A DNA stretch of 40,324 nt from CAYPHJ01 sp964410485 (GTDB lineage Bacteria > Desulfobacterota > Binatia > UBA9968): the NCBI GenBank assembly GCA_964410485.1, contig CAYPHJ010000039.1, positions 1 to 40,324 of the forward strand. Direction: 5' to 3'. Below are positions 15,320 through 22,727 of the stretch, one piece after another (position 1 is the stretch's first letter; each line of letters opens with the position of its first letter). Both the position numbers and the translations under genes were made by a program. The notes below the pieces were generated by a model. That model was given only the letters and a program-made list of their open reading frames with translations. It made no database searches and was not told the origin of the DNA.

Positions 15320-15675
15320 CGGTGTGTTACCCTCGCCCGACTCCAGAGCAATCGCTGTTCCAGCGGTGCAATTCATTGACGAATCTTGCATGCAAGCACA
15401 GATCGTTGCGCTAACGATATTCGTATGAGTCACCCATGAGACAATGAAGGCTCTTCAATTATCCAGGAGCGGTGCATGGCGGGAGCTGAGTTGCCACATT
15501 GTGCAGCGGCGTTCTGAGTGGTGGTCCAAAAATTGCTGTGTTTTGCCTGGGACTACGGCGTACCTCTAAGTCAGTGTTTAAAAATGCTTTTCCCATGTTA
15601 ATGGCGGTTTGAAGCGAGTTTTGTTGGGAGGAGCAACCTTCGGTGCAGGAATAGGCTAACACTGGGGGAGAGGGG
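15320..15675. other. Intergenic stretch between divergent small genes
   Basis: About 356 bp, with no frame that reads like a protein, no tRNA-like fold noticed and no member of the dispersed repeat families. It presumably holds promoters for both divergent small genes, but no convincing -35/-10 pair was identified. Confidence 0.4.
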
Positions 15676-15990
15676 TTGAAGTTCCGCGAACACCCGCTTC
15701 TGGCGCATGGTCCTTTGCGAGCTTGGCCTCCGGTATGGGTTTGCCTTGACGCTGAGCGGCCACAGCACTTGCATGGGGAGATGGGCACCCTGAAGGAAGT
15801 AAAGCAATACGAAACAGACCGCAGCGTGTTCTTGGTCATGGAGTATGACGCGCTCTACTATATGGGCTGCCTGCTGATTGACAATCAGCAGTTCCGCCAG
15901 CAGATATCCGGCTTTCTTGGGACCTGCGTGGGCATGACGATTCCGGATATTGGCAATCTCACGGTAAATTACACGCCTGAATCGAATTGA
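15676..15990 (+). CDS. Conserved-type hypothetical protein (104 aa), WPPVW motif
   Basis: The frame opens with TTG at 15676, directly after a GGGGGAGAGGGG purine tract; the first internal ATG is at 15780 and would lose the conserved part. The sequence has AWPPVWVCL, HGEMGTLKEV, SVFLVMEYDALYYMGCLL, then FRQQISGFL and TIPDIGNLTV. This order of blocks matches a family of short uncharacterised proteins I remember from environmental bacteria (WPPVW, then GEIG-LKEV, then YxGxLLFDD). No membrane segment is seen, and the function is unknown. It is convergent with the frameshifted zinc-ribbon gene at 16046. Confidence 0.65.
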   Translation: MKFREHPLLAHGPLRAWPPVWVCLDAERPQHLHGEMGTLKEVKQYETDRSVFLVMEYDALYYMGCLLIDNQQFRQQISGFLGTCVGMTIPDIGNLTVNYTPESN

Positions 15991-16045
15991 GTGCGTCCGG
16001 CCGCCTCGGCCGCAATGGCCTTGGACTCTAATTGGTCCTAATACG

Positions 16046-16242
16046 TTACTCGCAATTTCCTTGAAAAACCTTGGCCTTGCATTCGTTGCAAATTTTCTCT
16101 TCGATGGGCGGCAAACTGGTTCGTTCCTCAAAGTCCTCTCTCGGCCAACTTGAGCAGTTCCTGCAGATATGCCAAGTGTCGCCGTTCTTTTTTTTGCGTA
16201 CAGACGCTGCCACTTGCCTTCTACGACTCGATACACTGTCAT
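16046..16242 (-). pseudogene. Small double-CxxC zinc-ribbon protein with a frameshift at an A8 tract
   Basis: From ATG 16242 the frame gives MTVYRVVEGKWQRLYAKK and then meets eight A residues (T8 on the plus strand near 16187-16194). The neighbouring frame continues naturally with NGDTWHICRNCSSWPRED, EERTSLPPIEEKICNECKAK and stops at 16046. With one extra A the two halves join into a compact 65-aa protein with CRNC and CNEC zinc knuckles. This could be a real 1-nt deletion, a sequencing error, or polymerase or ribosomal slippage on the A tract (the tract includes A AAA AAG). The 214-aa frame that continues to 15598 without shifting has no sign of being real. Confidence 0.6.
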
Positions 16243-16348
16243 CTAAATGACAGTTCAACTCTGTTTGTCAAGGCCTCCGGGCAAATCGCCGGTCACCGAG
16301 CTTCAGGGTTCCTGACTTCCAGATCTCCGGGCAGTGTGCGACGTAGCT

Positions 16349-16405
16349 TGGACTTGGGTCCATGGACTTGGGTCCAATTGACCGTCTGTGTTCTTTGGGT
16401 ATATA
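16349..16405 (+). promoter_or_regulatory. Tandem 14-bp dyads followed by a sigma-70-like promoter
   Basis: TGGAC-TTGG-GTCCA occurs twice, head to tail with no gap (16349-16362 and 16363-16376); each copy is a perfect dyad. Immediately after comes TTGACC (16378-16383), a 16-bp spacer and TATATA (16400-16405). This lies 40 bp upstream of the protease lipoprotein start. A dimeric activator or repressor binding the two dyads is a reasonable guess. Confidence 0.5.
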
Positions 16406-16444
16406 GCCTCGTCTGGACTATACTTACGACACCGGGAGGCGGCC

Positions 16445-17560
16445 ATGAAGAGCATTCCCATCCCTTTTCTTGCCCTGGCCTTCCCACTGCTGTTGCAAGG
16501 TTGCACTGGGGAGACGGAGGGCTCACGACTCTGGCAAGTAAAAGTTCAAGACGGCATGCCGACAGTGACTGAAATTGCGGCGGGAAATCGACAAGTCGGC
16601 CCGGAGCAGGATCGTGAACACACAGGACGTCCATTGGTGTTTTTGGACGTGACTCATGGGCAAACGCTTCGGCTTTCCGGGGCAACACAGCAAGATCTCC
16701 CGGGCCTCGTCAAACATGTTCTTGCTGCGGTAGTGTTGATCACCACCTACGACGAGTATGGCGGCGCATTAACACAAGCGAGTGGATTTTTTATCGGCCG
16801 CGCAGGTGAGTTAGTCACCAATTATCACGTATTGCGGGGGGCACGATTCGCAGTCGTCAAGACGGCCCATGGAACAACATACCCGATCGACAAGGTGCTT
16901 GTTGCCCACAAGGAATCGGACCTTGTGATAGCGTCGATCGATGTTCGCGACGCGACGCAGCCGCTGCCGCTCGGTTACCAAGTGCCCGCAGTCGGGGAAC
17001 GTATTGTAGTCATTGGCAACCCCGCTGGCTTGGATCAAACGGTTTCCGATGGCATCGTCTCCGCGGTGCGGCCTGGCAGAGGTATTCAGGTCACGGCGCC
17101 AATTTCTCCTGGCTCCAGCGGCAGTCCAGTGATCAACATGAAAGGCGAGGTAGTCGGCGTCGCTTTCGAGCAGCGCACAGACGGACAGAACTTGAATTTC
17201 GCTATCCCGTCCAACCAACTGCTGGCCTTGTTGGCCATGAACACGGGAGAAGCAAAAGGTTTGGCGCAGTGGAGCACTGAAACTGGAGCAAGCGAAGGCG
17301 ACGGGACGCCCAAGAAACCCGATCAGAGCAAGACTGAGGCTCCTCTCTGCACTGCTCGGTTCTGTGTCAAACAAGGCGGCGCTTTGCTTTATGTTCGGCA
17401 AGACGATTTTTCACAAGTCGTGGACCGCGTTGACGCTCATGAGCCGCTGACAATCCTCGGCGAGACTCTTGGCATCACGGAAACCTGGTACATGGTTAAA
17501 ACTCGCAAGAGTGTCGTTGGTTGGATCAAGTCATCTCAGGTAGAAAAGCAAGGGCGGTAA
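16445..17560 (+). CDS. Trypsin-like serine protease lipoprotein with C-terminal SH3-like segment
   Basis: ATG 16445 is chosen because GGGAGG precedes it and it opens a clear lipoprotein signal (MKSIPIPFLALAF, then LLLQGC with lipobox Cys20). The protease domain (about 88-260) is of the HtrA/S1C kind: catalytic His128 in TNYHVLRG, Asp159 in KESDLVIASI, Ser225 in SPGSSGSPV. No PDZ domain follows. Instead a linker rich in Lys/Glu/Pro (about 270-300) leads to a C-terminal SH3-like region (CTARFCVKQGGALLYVR, then TWYMVKTRKSVVGWIKS). It is likely anchored in the outer or inner membrane, acting on misfolded or specific envelope proteins. Length 371 aa. It is divergent from the zinc-ribbon gene, with the tandem dyads between. 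Confidence 0.85.
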   Translation: MKSIPIPFLALAFPLLLQGCTGETEGSRLWQVKVQDGMPTVTEIAAGNRQVGPEQDREHTGRPLVFLDVTHGQTLRLSGATQQDLPGLVKHVLAAVVLITTYDEYGGALTQASGFFIGRAGELVTNYHVLRGARFAVVKTAHGTTYPIDKVLVAHKESDLVIASIDVRDATQPLPLGYQVPAVGERIVVIGNPAGLDQTVSDGIVSAVRPGRGIQVTAPISPGSSGSPVINMKGEVVGVAFEQRTDGQNLNFAIPSNQLLALLAMNTGEAKGLAQWSTETGASEGDGTPKKPDQSKTEAPLCTARFCVKQGGALLYVRQDDFSQVVDRVDAHEPLTILGETLGITETWYMVKTRKSVVGWIKSSQVEKQGR

Positions 17561-17633
17561 GAGGTTTGTCATCGCGCTGCCCCGACCAGGTTTCGCTCAC
17601 CACAGTGTCGTTGTCCCCGCGTGCGCAATTGTA

Positions 17634-17661
17634 TTGACACAGCTTTCAGTTATGTTACAAC
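17634..17661 (+). promoter_or_regulatory. Candidate sigma-70 promoter of the hybrid histidine kinase
   Basis: A perfect -35 TTGACA (17634-17639), a 16-bp spacer and TACAAC (17656-17661, 4 of 6 to consensus) lie about 130 bp before the kinase ATG. Prediction by eye only. Confidence 0.4.
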
Positions 17662-17788
17662 TCCGGCGATCTTGACCGCATCACCCGTGATCTAACGTTT
17701 GGTGTCGTGAATTCTTCGTGCAAAGTCGTGAGACTGTGCACGGTTCAGCATTCGAAAGAGCTTTCTCGCTCGTCGCGAAACAATTCAA

Positions 17789-19837
17789 ATGTCAACTACT
17801 CCGGTGAACGAACTGGACATCCTGAAGTTGCAGGAACAGGCAGCGCTTCTTGCATCGAGCCATGATGCGGTCGTGGTTTGGCGCCGTAACGATGGGACCA
17901 TCCTTTTGTGGAGCCGGGGCGCGGAAGAAATCTACGGTTGGTCTTCCGAGGAAGCGCTGGGCGAGCGGATCGATGAGCTTCTCAAGAGCGAGCCGCCGGA
18001 AAGCATCGAGGCGCTGCGCCGCGGCCTCGCTACGCAAAGCCACTCACAAATCGAACTAAACAACAAAAGAAAAAATGGCACCGGTGTCTTGGTTTCGACG
18101 CGATGGCAACTCTTGAGCGGGGAGCCCTCAGCCGTACTCGAGGTCAGCAGAGATATTACCGACCAGAAGCGGGCGGAAGAACGGTTTCGTCTTGTCGTGG
18201 AATCCGCGCCTAATGGAATCGTAATGGTGGATCACGATGGCCGGATGATTTTGGTGAACTCCCAGGTGGAGCGGCTTTTTGGCTATTCGCGGCAGGAACT
18301 CTTGGGGGAATACATCGAGATCCTCGTGCCCGAGCGTTTGCGCAACACCCATCCCGCTTACCGTACCGACTTTAGCCGGGCGCCGCAAGCAAGGCCTAGC
18401 CGTGACCTTTACGGCAGGCGAAAAGATGGTTCGGAAGTCCCGGTAGAGATCGGCTTGAATCCGATCAGAGCTGAAGCCGGCATCTTTGTCTTGGCTTCGA
18501 TTGTCGACATCACGGAGCGAAAGCGCGCGGAGGAGAGGTTACGCAAATTTAATGAGGAACTGGAGCAGCGGGTTGCCCTCAGAACGGCGGAGCTCGCCAG
18601 GGCGAACGAAGATCTGATCCGCGACATAGGAGAACGGCAACGCCTCGAAGAGCAGTTGCGGCAGGCCCAAAAAATGGAGAGCATTGGAACCCTGGCGGGG
18701 GGCATCGCGCATGATTTTAACAACCTGCTGAATATCATCCTTGGCTACGCAACTCTGCTCGAAAAAAGCGGCACGCGGTCTGAAATTGAAGCCGAAGCTC
18801 TAGACATCATCAAACAAACGGTCATGCGTGGTGCGTTGGTTGTTCAACAGCTTCTCACGATTGCTCGCAGAACGTCGGTCAAGTTCGAACAAGTTGATCT
18901 TAACGATGCCGTGACCGCGTTCGTGAGACTCATCAGTCAGACTTTTCCCAAGGAGATCGAGATCACGTTTCTGCCGAATCCGGTTCCACCGGTGCTTGCC
19001 GATTCGGGACAGATCACCCAGGCGCTATTGAACATCTGTCTGAACGCCCGCGATGCCATGCCTCTTGGCGGCAAGATACTGATCAAAACGAGTTTGGTAA
19101 CCGGCCGGCAGTTGAAAGACGGCTTTGTTGAAGCCGACCAAAACCTTTACGTCTGCCTGGAAGTTACGGACACCGGCGTAGGCATGGATGAGTCGGTGCG
19201 GTTACATATATTCGAACCCTTCTATACAACCAAAGGCACTCAGGGAACCGGTTTGGGGCTTGCGGTAGTCTACGGCATTGTCCAGACCCACCGTGGATTT
19301 ATCGATGTTTCGACGCAACAGCACAAGGGCACGACATTCCGCGTATACCTGCCCACCCAGGCGACCGATGAAACCCGCGCTCCCTCTCACGTTGCGGATG
19401 ACCGCAATGCAGAGAAGGAAACCGATCTCGGAAATAAACTCGTCCTTGTGGTCGAGGACGAAAATTACATGCTACTGCTAGTGAAGAAACTACTGGAAGC
19501 GCAGGGCTATCGCGTTCTCACTGCCATGGACGGCGAACAGGCGCTCGAACTCCATCGGCGCTATAAGGACGAAATCGCAGTGATTATCCTCGATCTTGGA
19601 TTGCCCAAAATACCAGGCCGGGAAGTCTTCCTGAAGATGATGGAAACGACGCCAGGTCTGCCGGTAATCGTCGCAAGCGGCTATTTGTATCCCGAAGTGA
19701 AAACAGCACTGCTTAAACAAGGCGCAAAATCACTTGTGGAGAAACCCTATAACCCCGAAGCTCTCATTGCCGCTGTCGCAGCAGCGATCAGGTCGCCCGG
19801 ACAAAAACAACGCGTTGACCACCAGTTCCTGGCATGA
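17789..19837 (+). CDS. Hybrid sensor histidine kinase (PAS-PAS-HisKA-HATPase-REC)
   Basis: Cytoplasmic two-component kinase with no transmembrane segment. Two PAS domains (about 15-130 and 135-260; the second has IVMVDHDGRMILVNSQVERLFGY split over the core) lead through a coiled coil (260-300) to the HisKA box LAGGIAHDFNNLLN with His308. The ATPase has the N box (LLNICLNARDAM), the G1 box DTGVGMDE, and GTQGTGLGLAVVYGIV. A C-terminal receiver domain (about 547-675) has VVEDEN, phospho-acceptor Asp602 in IILDLGLP and the conserved Lys in LVEKPY. Length 682 aa. The HDFNN version of the H box and the attached receiver fit the NtrB-like family. No output regulator is adjacent, so its partner is unknown. 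Confidence 0.94.
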   Translation: MSTTPVNELDILKLQEQAALLASSHDAVVVWRRNDGTILLWSRGAEEIYGWSSEEALGERIDELLKSEPPESIEALRRGLATQSHSQIELNNKRKNGTGVLVSTRWQLLSGEPSAVLEVSRDITDQKRAEERFRLVVESAPNGIVMVDHDGRMILVNSQVERLFGYSRQELLGEYIEILVPERLRNTHPAYRTDFSRAPQARPSRDLYGRRKDGSEVPVEIGLNPIRAEAGIFVLASIVDITERKRAEERLRKFNEELEQRVALRTAELARANEDLIRDIGERQRLEEQLRQAQKMESIGTLAGGIAHDFNNLLNIILGYATLLEKSGTRSEIEAEALDIIKQTVMRGALVVQQLLTIARRTSVKFEQVDLNDAVTAFVRLISQTFPKEIEITFLPNPVPPVLADSGQITQALLNICLNARDAMPLGGKILIKTSLVTGRQLKDGFVEADQNLYVCLEVTDTGVGMDESVRLHIFEPFYTTKGTQGTGLGLAVVYGIVQTHRGFIDVSTQQHKGTTFRVYLPTQATDETRAPSHVADDRNAEKETDLGNKLVLVVEDENYMLLLVKKLLEAQGYRVLTAMDGEQALELHRRYKDEIAVIILDLGLPKIPGREVFLKMMETTPGLPVIVASGYLYPEVKTALLKQGAKSLVEKPYNPEALIAAVAAAIRSPGQKQRVDHQFLA

Positions 19838-19840
19838 GAG

Positions 19841-19934
19841 CTAGCAGGTTGCTGAAAAACGGATGGAATGCTTCGACAGTCTCAGCATGAACGGAAAATC
19901 CCTACTCATTTCAAGTTTTTCAGCAGCCTGCTAG
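19841..19934. repeat. Complete 94-bp CTAG-ended palindromic element
   Basis: The left end CTAGCAGGTTGCTGAAAAA (19841-19859) and right end TTTTTCAGCAGCCTGCTAG (19916-19934) are inverts with one mismatch. The interior contains GGAATGCTTCGACAGTCTC and AGCATGAACGG. The element begins 3 bp after the kinase stop codon. The partial copy at 1-54 sits likewise at a gene 3' end. It is too small to encode a transposase; a MITE-like or REP-like nature is inferred. Confidence 0.85.
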
Positions 19935-19983
19935 AGTGCTTATGGGGCGTGGGGGAGAGGCGCTTCGTAATATCGCGCGACCT

Positions 19984-20018
19984 TCCCTCGCCCTGTGAGA
20001 GTGGGTTAAGGGTGAGGG
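19984..20018. repeat. Degenerate CCCTC...GGGTGAGGG repeat
   Basis: CCCTCGCCCTGTGAGAGTGG then GTTAAGGGTGAGGG resembles a worn copy of the palindromic family found inside the second rdhA gene (13782-13813). It lies next to the stop of the minus-strand gene at 20020. Confidence 0.5.
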
Positions 20019-20019
20019 T

Positions 20020-20268
20020 TCAGAAACCTAACCGAATCGGAAGCAGAAATATTTTGTCGAGATTCTCCTGAACGATCAGTTTTCCGGTTTTGAGGCACAG
20101 CACTTTGCGCCGCTCTAGGGCGGAAATCTGTGGCGGCAATGGTGCTCCCTTGTAAGTCTCGCCAATGCTCTGCTCGCTGGCGGGTCCGTCCTCCAGATAG
20201 ACGCGGACTCCCATCGGATGTACAATACCACACTCATTGCAAGACACGTAAACGTCATATTGGGGCAA
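20020..20268 (-). CDS. Small CxxC protein (82 aa), function unknown
   Basis: A strong AGGAGG stands 9 nt before a TTG at 20268, which is taken as the start; a longer frame opening at 20298 would put the ribosome site inside the coding region. The protein reads PQYDVYVSCNECGIVHPMGV, then VYLEDGPASEQSIGETYKG, then ISALERRKVLCLKTGKLI. CNEC plus a later Cys suggest metal binding, but a full four-Cys zinc site is not visible. Similar short proteins occur in environmental genomes as I recall; no function is known to me. It is convergent with the kinase gene and lies 69 bp downstream of the rlmD stop on the same strand side. Confidence 0.65.
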   Translation of the reverse strand: MPQYDVYVSCNECGIVHPMGVRVYLEDGPASEQSIGETYKGAPLPPQISALERRKVLCLKTGKLIVQENLDKIFLLPIRLGF

Positions 20269-20337
20269 GGGAACTCTCCTCCTTGCTAACGTTATCACTA
20301 TGGCAGGAGCGAAGCGATACCCGCCGCCGTCAGGAAT

Positions 20338-21630
20338 TTAGCCGCGTATCAATAGCGCGATGGCCTCAACATGAAAAGTTTGGGGAAAGAGGTCAAAGGG
20401 CTGGACAACGGTGAGCTTGTAGCCCTGTTTGACAAGCGCCGCCAGGTCCCGCGCCAGAGTTGCCGGATTGCACGATAAATAAATTACTCTCTCAGGCCTC
20501 AGAGCGGCAACATCCCGCTCAATGCCCTTTGCGCCGGCACGGGGCGGATCGAGGACCACTTTTGTGAATTGTTCACCGCGCTTGGCAAGGTCTCGTACCG
20601 TGGCCGGTACCTGCCCATGTATCCAGCGGATCTTCTCCAGGCCGTTCAACCGTGCGTTGTGCTTGCCGGCCTCGACGGACGCGCGGTGAGCTTCGACCGC
20701 GACGATTTCACCGGCCCGCCTAGCCAGTGCGAAGGTGAAATTACCCGCGCCGCAGTAGAGCTCGAGGACGCGGTCGGAGCGATTGAATTCTCCCATAGCC
20801 GTCAGCGCTTCGACCATCGCGCGATTGCCTGCGGAGTTTACCTGTGTGAAGACATCTGCTTCGACCAGTAAACGAAGATCCTCTTCAGCACGCAGCGATA
20901 CTTTCGATTGACCCCAGGTTTTACGCCAGTTCGGGCCGGCGAATATCAACCCGGTGGGCGACGGCCGTGCCGCAAGCAGGCGGTCGCAAACGTCGGCATC
21001 TAGAGTGTTGAACTCGGCATCACTGGTGGCGGCAATGACGCATTCGCCTGAAATGTCCCCGGCCACAATCTCTATTTGGGTGAGGGGAGTGGCCAACCGG
21101 TTCGCCCACTGTCGCACGGCTCCGATTAGCGAGTCTGCTTGCTGATCGGCAATAAGGCAGGAATCGATCTCGATGAGTTCGTGGGAAAGGGCACGGTAGA
21201 AGCCGAGCCGCTTTTCGCGATCGATTTGGAGCCTCACGCGCCTGCGATAGTTAAACTCGCGCGTTGAAGGGATAATCATCCGAAGTTCGAATCCGTCGAG
21301 GTTGCCGATACGTCGCAGCGCGTCTTGGACGCTCTGTTGCTTTGCCTCAAGTTGCGCGGCGTAATGAAGATGCTGCCACGAACAACCGCCGCAGCGGCTG
21401 AAGTATTGACATGGGGGTGACCGGCGCCGGGCAGAGGGTTGGAGGAGGGCCACGACTTCCGCGATGGCATAGCGCTCTTTGGATTCGGTAATATGGGCGC
21501 GCACCTTGTCTCCCGGCGCGGTTGTCCGAATCATTATAACCCGTCCCTGGAAGCGGCCGATCCCGTAGGGACCATACGAAAGAGTATCGATCTCTAGCGG
21601 GAACTCATTTTTCGAGTTAGGCTGATCCAT
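20338..21630 (-). CDS. rlmD: 23S rRNA (uracil-5)-methyltransferase, RlmD/RumA type
   Basis: SAM-dependent enzyme that makes 5-methyluridine in RNA; the Fe-S motif points to the 23S rRNA (RlmD/RlmC) branch rather than TrmA. The N-terminal TRAM domain (about 8-62) is followed by Cys74, Cys80, Cys83 (CX5CGGC then SWQH) and a fourth Cys near 157, the usual 4Fe-4S ligands. The Rossmann core has LELYCGAGNFTFALAR; DPPRAG precedes catalytic Cys387 in LSCNPATLARDL; the general base Glu422 is in HVEAIALL. Length 430 aa. No clear Shine-Dalgarno before ATG 21630. It is divergent from the DUF309 gene, with 43 bp between the start codons. Confidence 0.92.
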   Translation of the reverse strand: MDQPNSKNEFPLEIDTLSYGPYGIGRFQGRVIMIRTTAPGDKVRAHITESKERYAIAEVVALLQPSARRRSPPCQYFSRCGGCSWQHLHYAAQLEAKQQSVQDALRRIGNLDGFELRMIIPSTREFNYRRRVRLQIDREKRLGFYRALSHELIEIDSCLIADQQADSLIGAVRQWANRLATPLTQIEIVAGDISGECVIAATSDAEFNTLDADVCDRLLAARPSPTGLIFAGPNWRKTWGQSKVSLRAEEDLRLLVEADVFTQVNSAGNRAMVEALTAMGEFNRSDRVLELYCGAGNFTFALARRAGEIVAVEAHRASVEAGKHNARLNGLEKIRWIHGQVPATVRDLAKRGEQFTKVVLDPPRAGAKGIERDVAALRPERVIYLSCNPATLARDLAALVKQGYKLTVVQPFDLFPQTFHVEAIALLIRG

Positions 21631-21673
21631 CGATTTAAACTACACATTTTCCGCTCGGAAGGACATCCTCATA

Positions 21674-22042
21674 ATGCAGGGACGAAATGATCCGCGGTTT
21701 CTCAAAGGCATCGAGGAATTCAACCGGCAATTGTTTTTTGAATGCCACGAGACTCTGGAGGAGATCTGGTTGGAGGATCGCGGCGATGATCGAAACTTTT
21801 ATCAGGGGATTATCCAGATTGCCGCGGGCTATTTTAAGTGGCAGCAGGGGGTTCCGGCTGGCGCCATCAAGCTCTGGCGGAGCGGGCTTGAAAAGGTCGA
21901 AGCCTATGGGTCCGTGCATCTGGGAGTCCATCTAGACCCCCTAATTCAAGCCGTGAGATTGAATCTGATCCAACTTGAGGCTGCCAGGGAAGGCCGCAGC
22001 GCTCCCCTCCTGGAGCCTCCCGCCATTCATTTGACTTGCTAA
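21674..22042 (+). CDS. DUF309 domain protein
   Basis: Short all-helical protein of the DUF309 family, 122 aa, function unknown. The characteristic sequence is visible: FFECHETLEEIWLEDRGDDR (residues 22-41) and NFYQGIIQIAAGYFKWQQG, with the His and Glu residues of the family. It precedes the ABC exporter genes by 10 bp and probably heads their transcript. The promoter must lie in the 43-bp gap to rlmD or within rlmD. Confidence 0.9.
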   Translation: MQGRNDPRFLKGIEEFNRQLFFECHETLEEIWLEDRGDDRNFYQGIIQIAAGYFKWQQGVPAGAIKLWRSGLEKVEAYGSVHLGVHLDPLIQAVRLNLIQLEAAREGRSAPLLEPPAIHLTC

Positions 22043-22052
22043 CACCCGCTTC

Positions 22053-22727
22053 ATGATCCGCTGCATCGACGTTTACAAAACCTTTCATCAAGGTGAAAAC
22101 CAGATCACGGCCCTGGCGGGCGTATCTCTGAGCGTTGCCCAAGGCGAATTCGCGGTGATCATGGGCCCTAGCGGCTCCGGGAAAAGCACGCTTCTCCACC
22201 TCATTGGCGGCCTCGATCGGCCGAGTAGCGGCCAGATTCTCGTTCAGCAGGGGCTCGTTTCGCAAATGGCCGACGACGAGGTGACGTTGTTTAGGCGCAC
22301 CAAGGTCGGTTTTGTGTTTCAGTTTTTCAATCTCCTCCCGACGTTGACGGCTGTTGAGAACGTGGCCTTACCGCTTGTCCTGGATGGCCGCGCCAGGAGC
22401 AAAGCGCGGGAAAGAGCCGTGATGCTCTTGGCCAAGGTTGGTCTGATGAAACGGCAAGATCATCTGCCGGAAGAACTGTCAGGAGGGGAAATCCAGAGAG
22501 TGGCGATCGCCCGTGCACTGGCGTTTGCGCCGCCGATTTTGCTCGCCGACGAGCCCACCGGCAACCTGGACTCGGCAACGGGCCAGTCCATTCTCACCCT
22601 TCTGCGCCGCATCAATCGCGAGGATCGCTGCACGATTCTGATGGTTACTCACAGCCTTGAGGCCGCCCAATACGGCGATCGAAATATATTCCTGCGCGAC
22701 GGGAAACTCGAAAAGGAAAGTTCGTAA
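22053..22727 (+). CDS. ABC transporter ATP-binding protein (LolD/MacB type)
   Basis: ATPase subunit of an FtsX-type ABC system, 224 aa. Walker A GPSGSGKST (38-46), Q-loop in VFQFFNLLPTLT, signature LSGGEIQRVAIARAL and Walker B ILLADEPTGNLDS are intact, with the switch His in VTHSLEAAQYGDR. Its stop overlaps the permease start by one base (TAATG), so the two are coupled. Members of this family handle lipoproteins, antibiotics or transmembrane signalling rather than simple solute import. The substrate is not determined. Confidence 0.95.
   Translation: MIRCIDVYKTFHQGENQITALAGVSLSVAQGEFAVIMGPSGSGKSTLLHLIGGLDRPSSGQILVQQGLVSQMADDEVTLFRRTKVGFVFQFFNLLPTLTAVENVALPLVLDGRARSKARERAVMLLAKVGLMKRQDHLPEELSGGEIQRVAIARALAFAPPILLADEPTGNLDSATGQSILTLLRRINREDRCTILMVTHSLEAAQYGDRNIFLRDGKLEKESS

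Noticed and set aside
15598..16242. 214-aa minus-strand frame
   Set aside because: Only its first 18 or so residues are plausible; the rest overlaps the WPPVW gene and results from the frameshift at the A8 tract.
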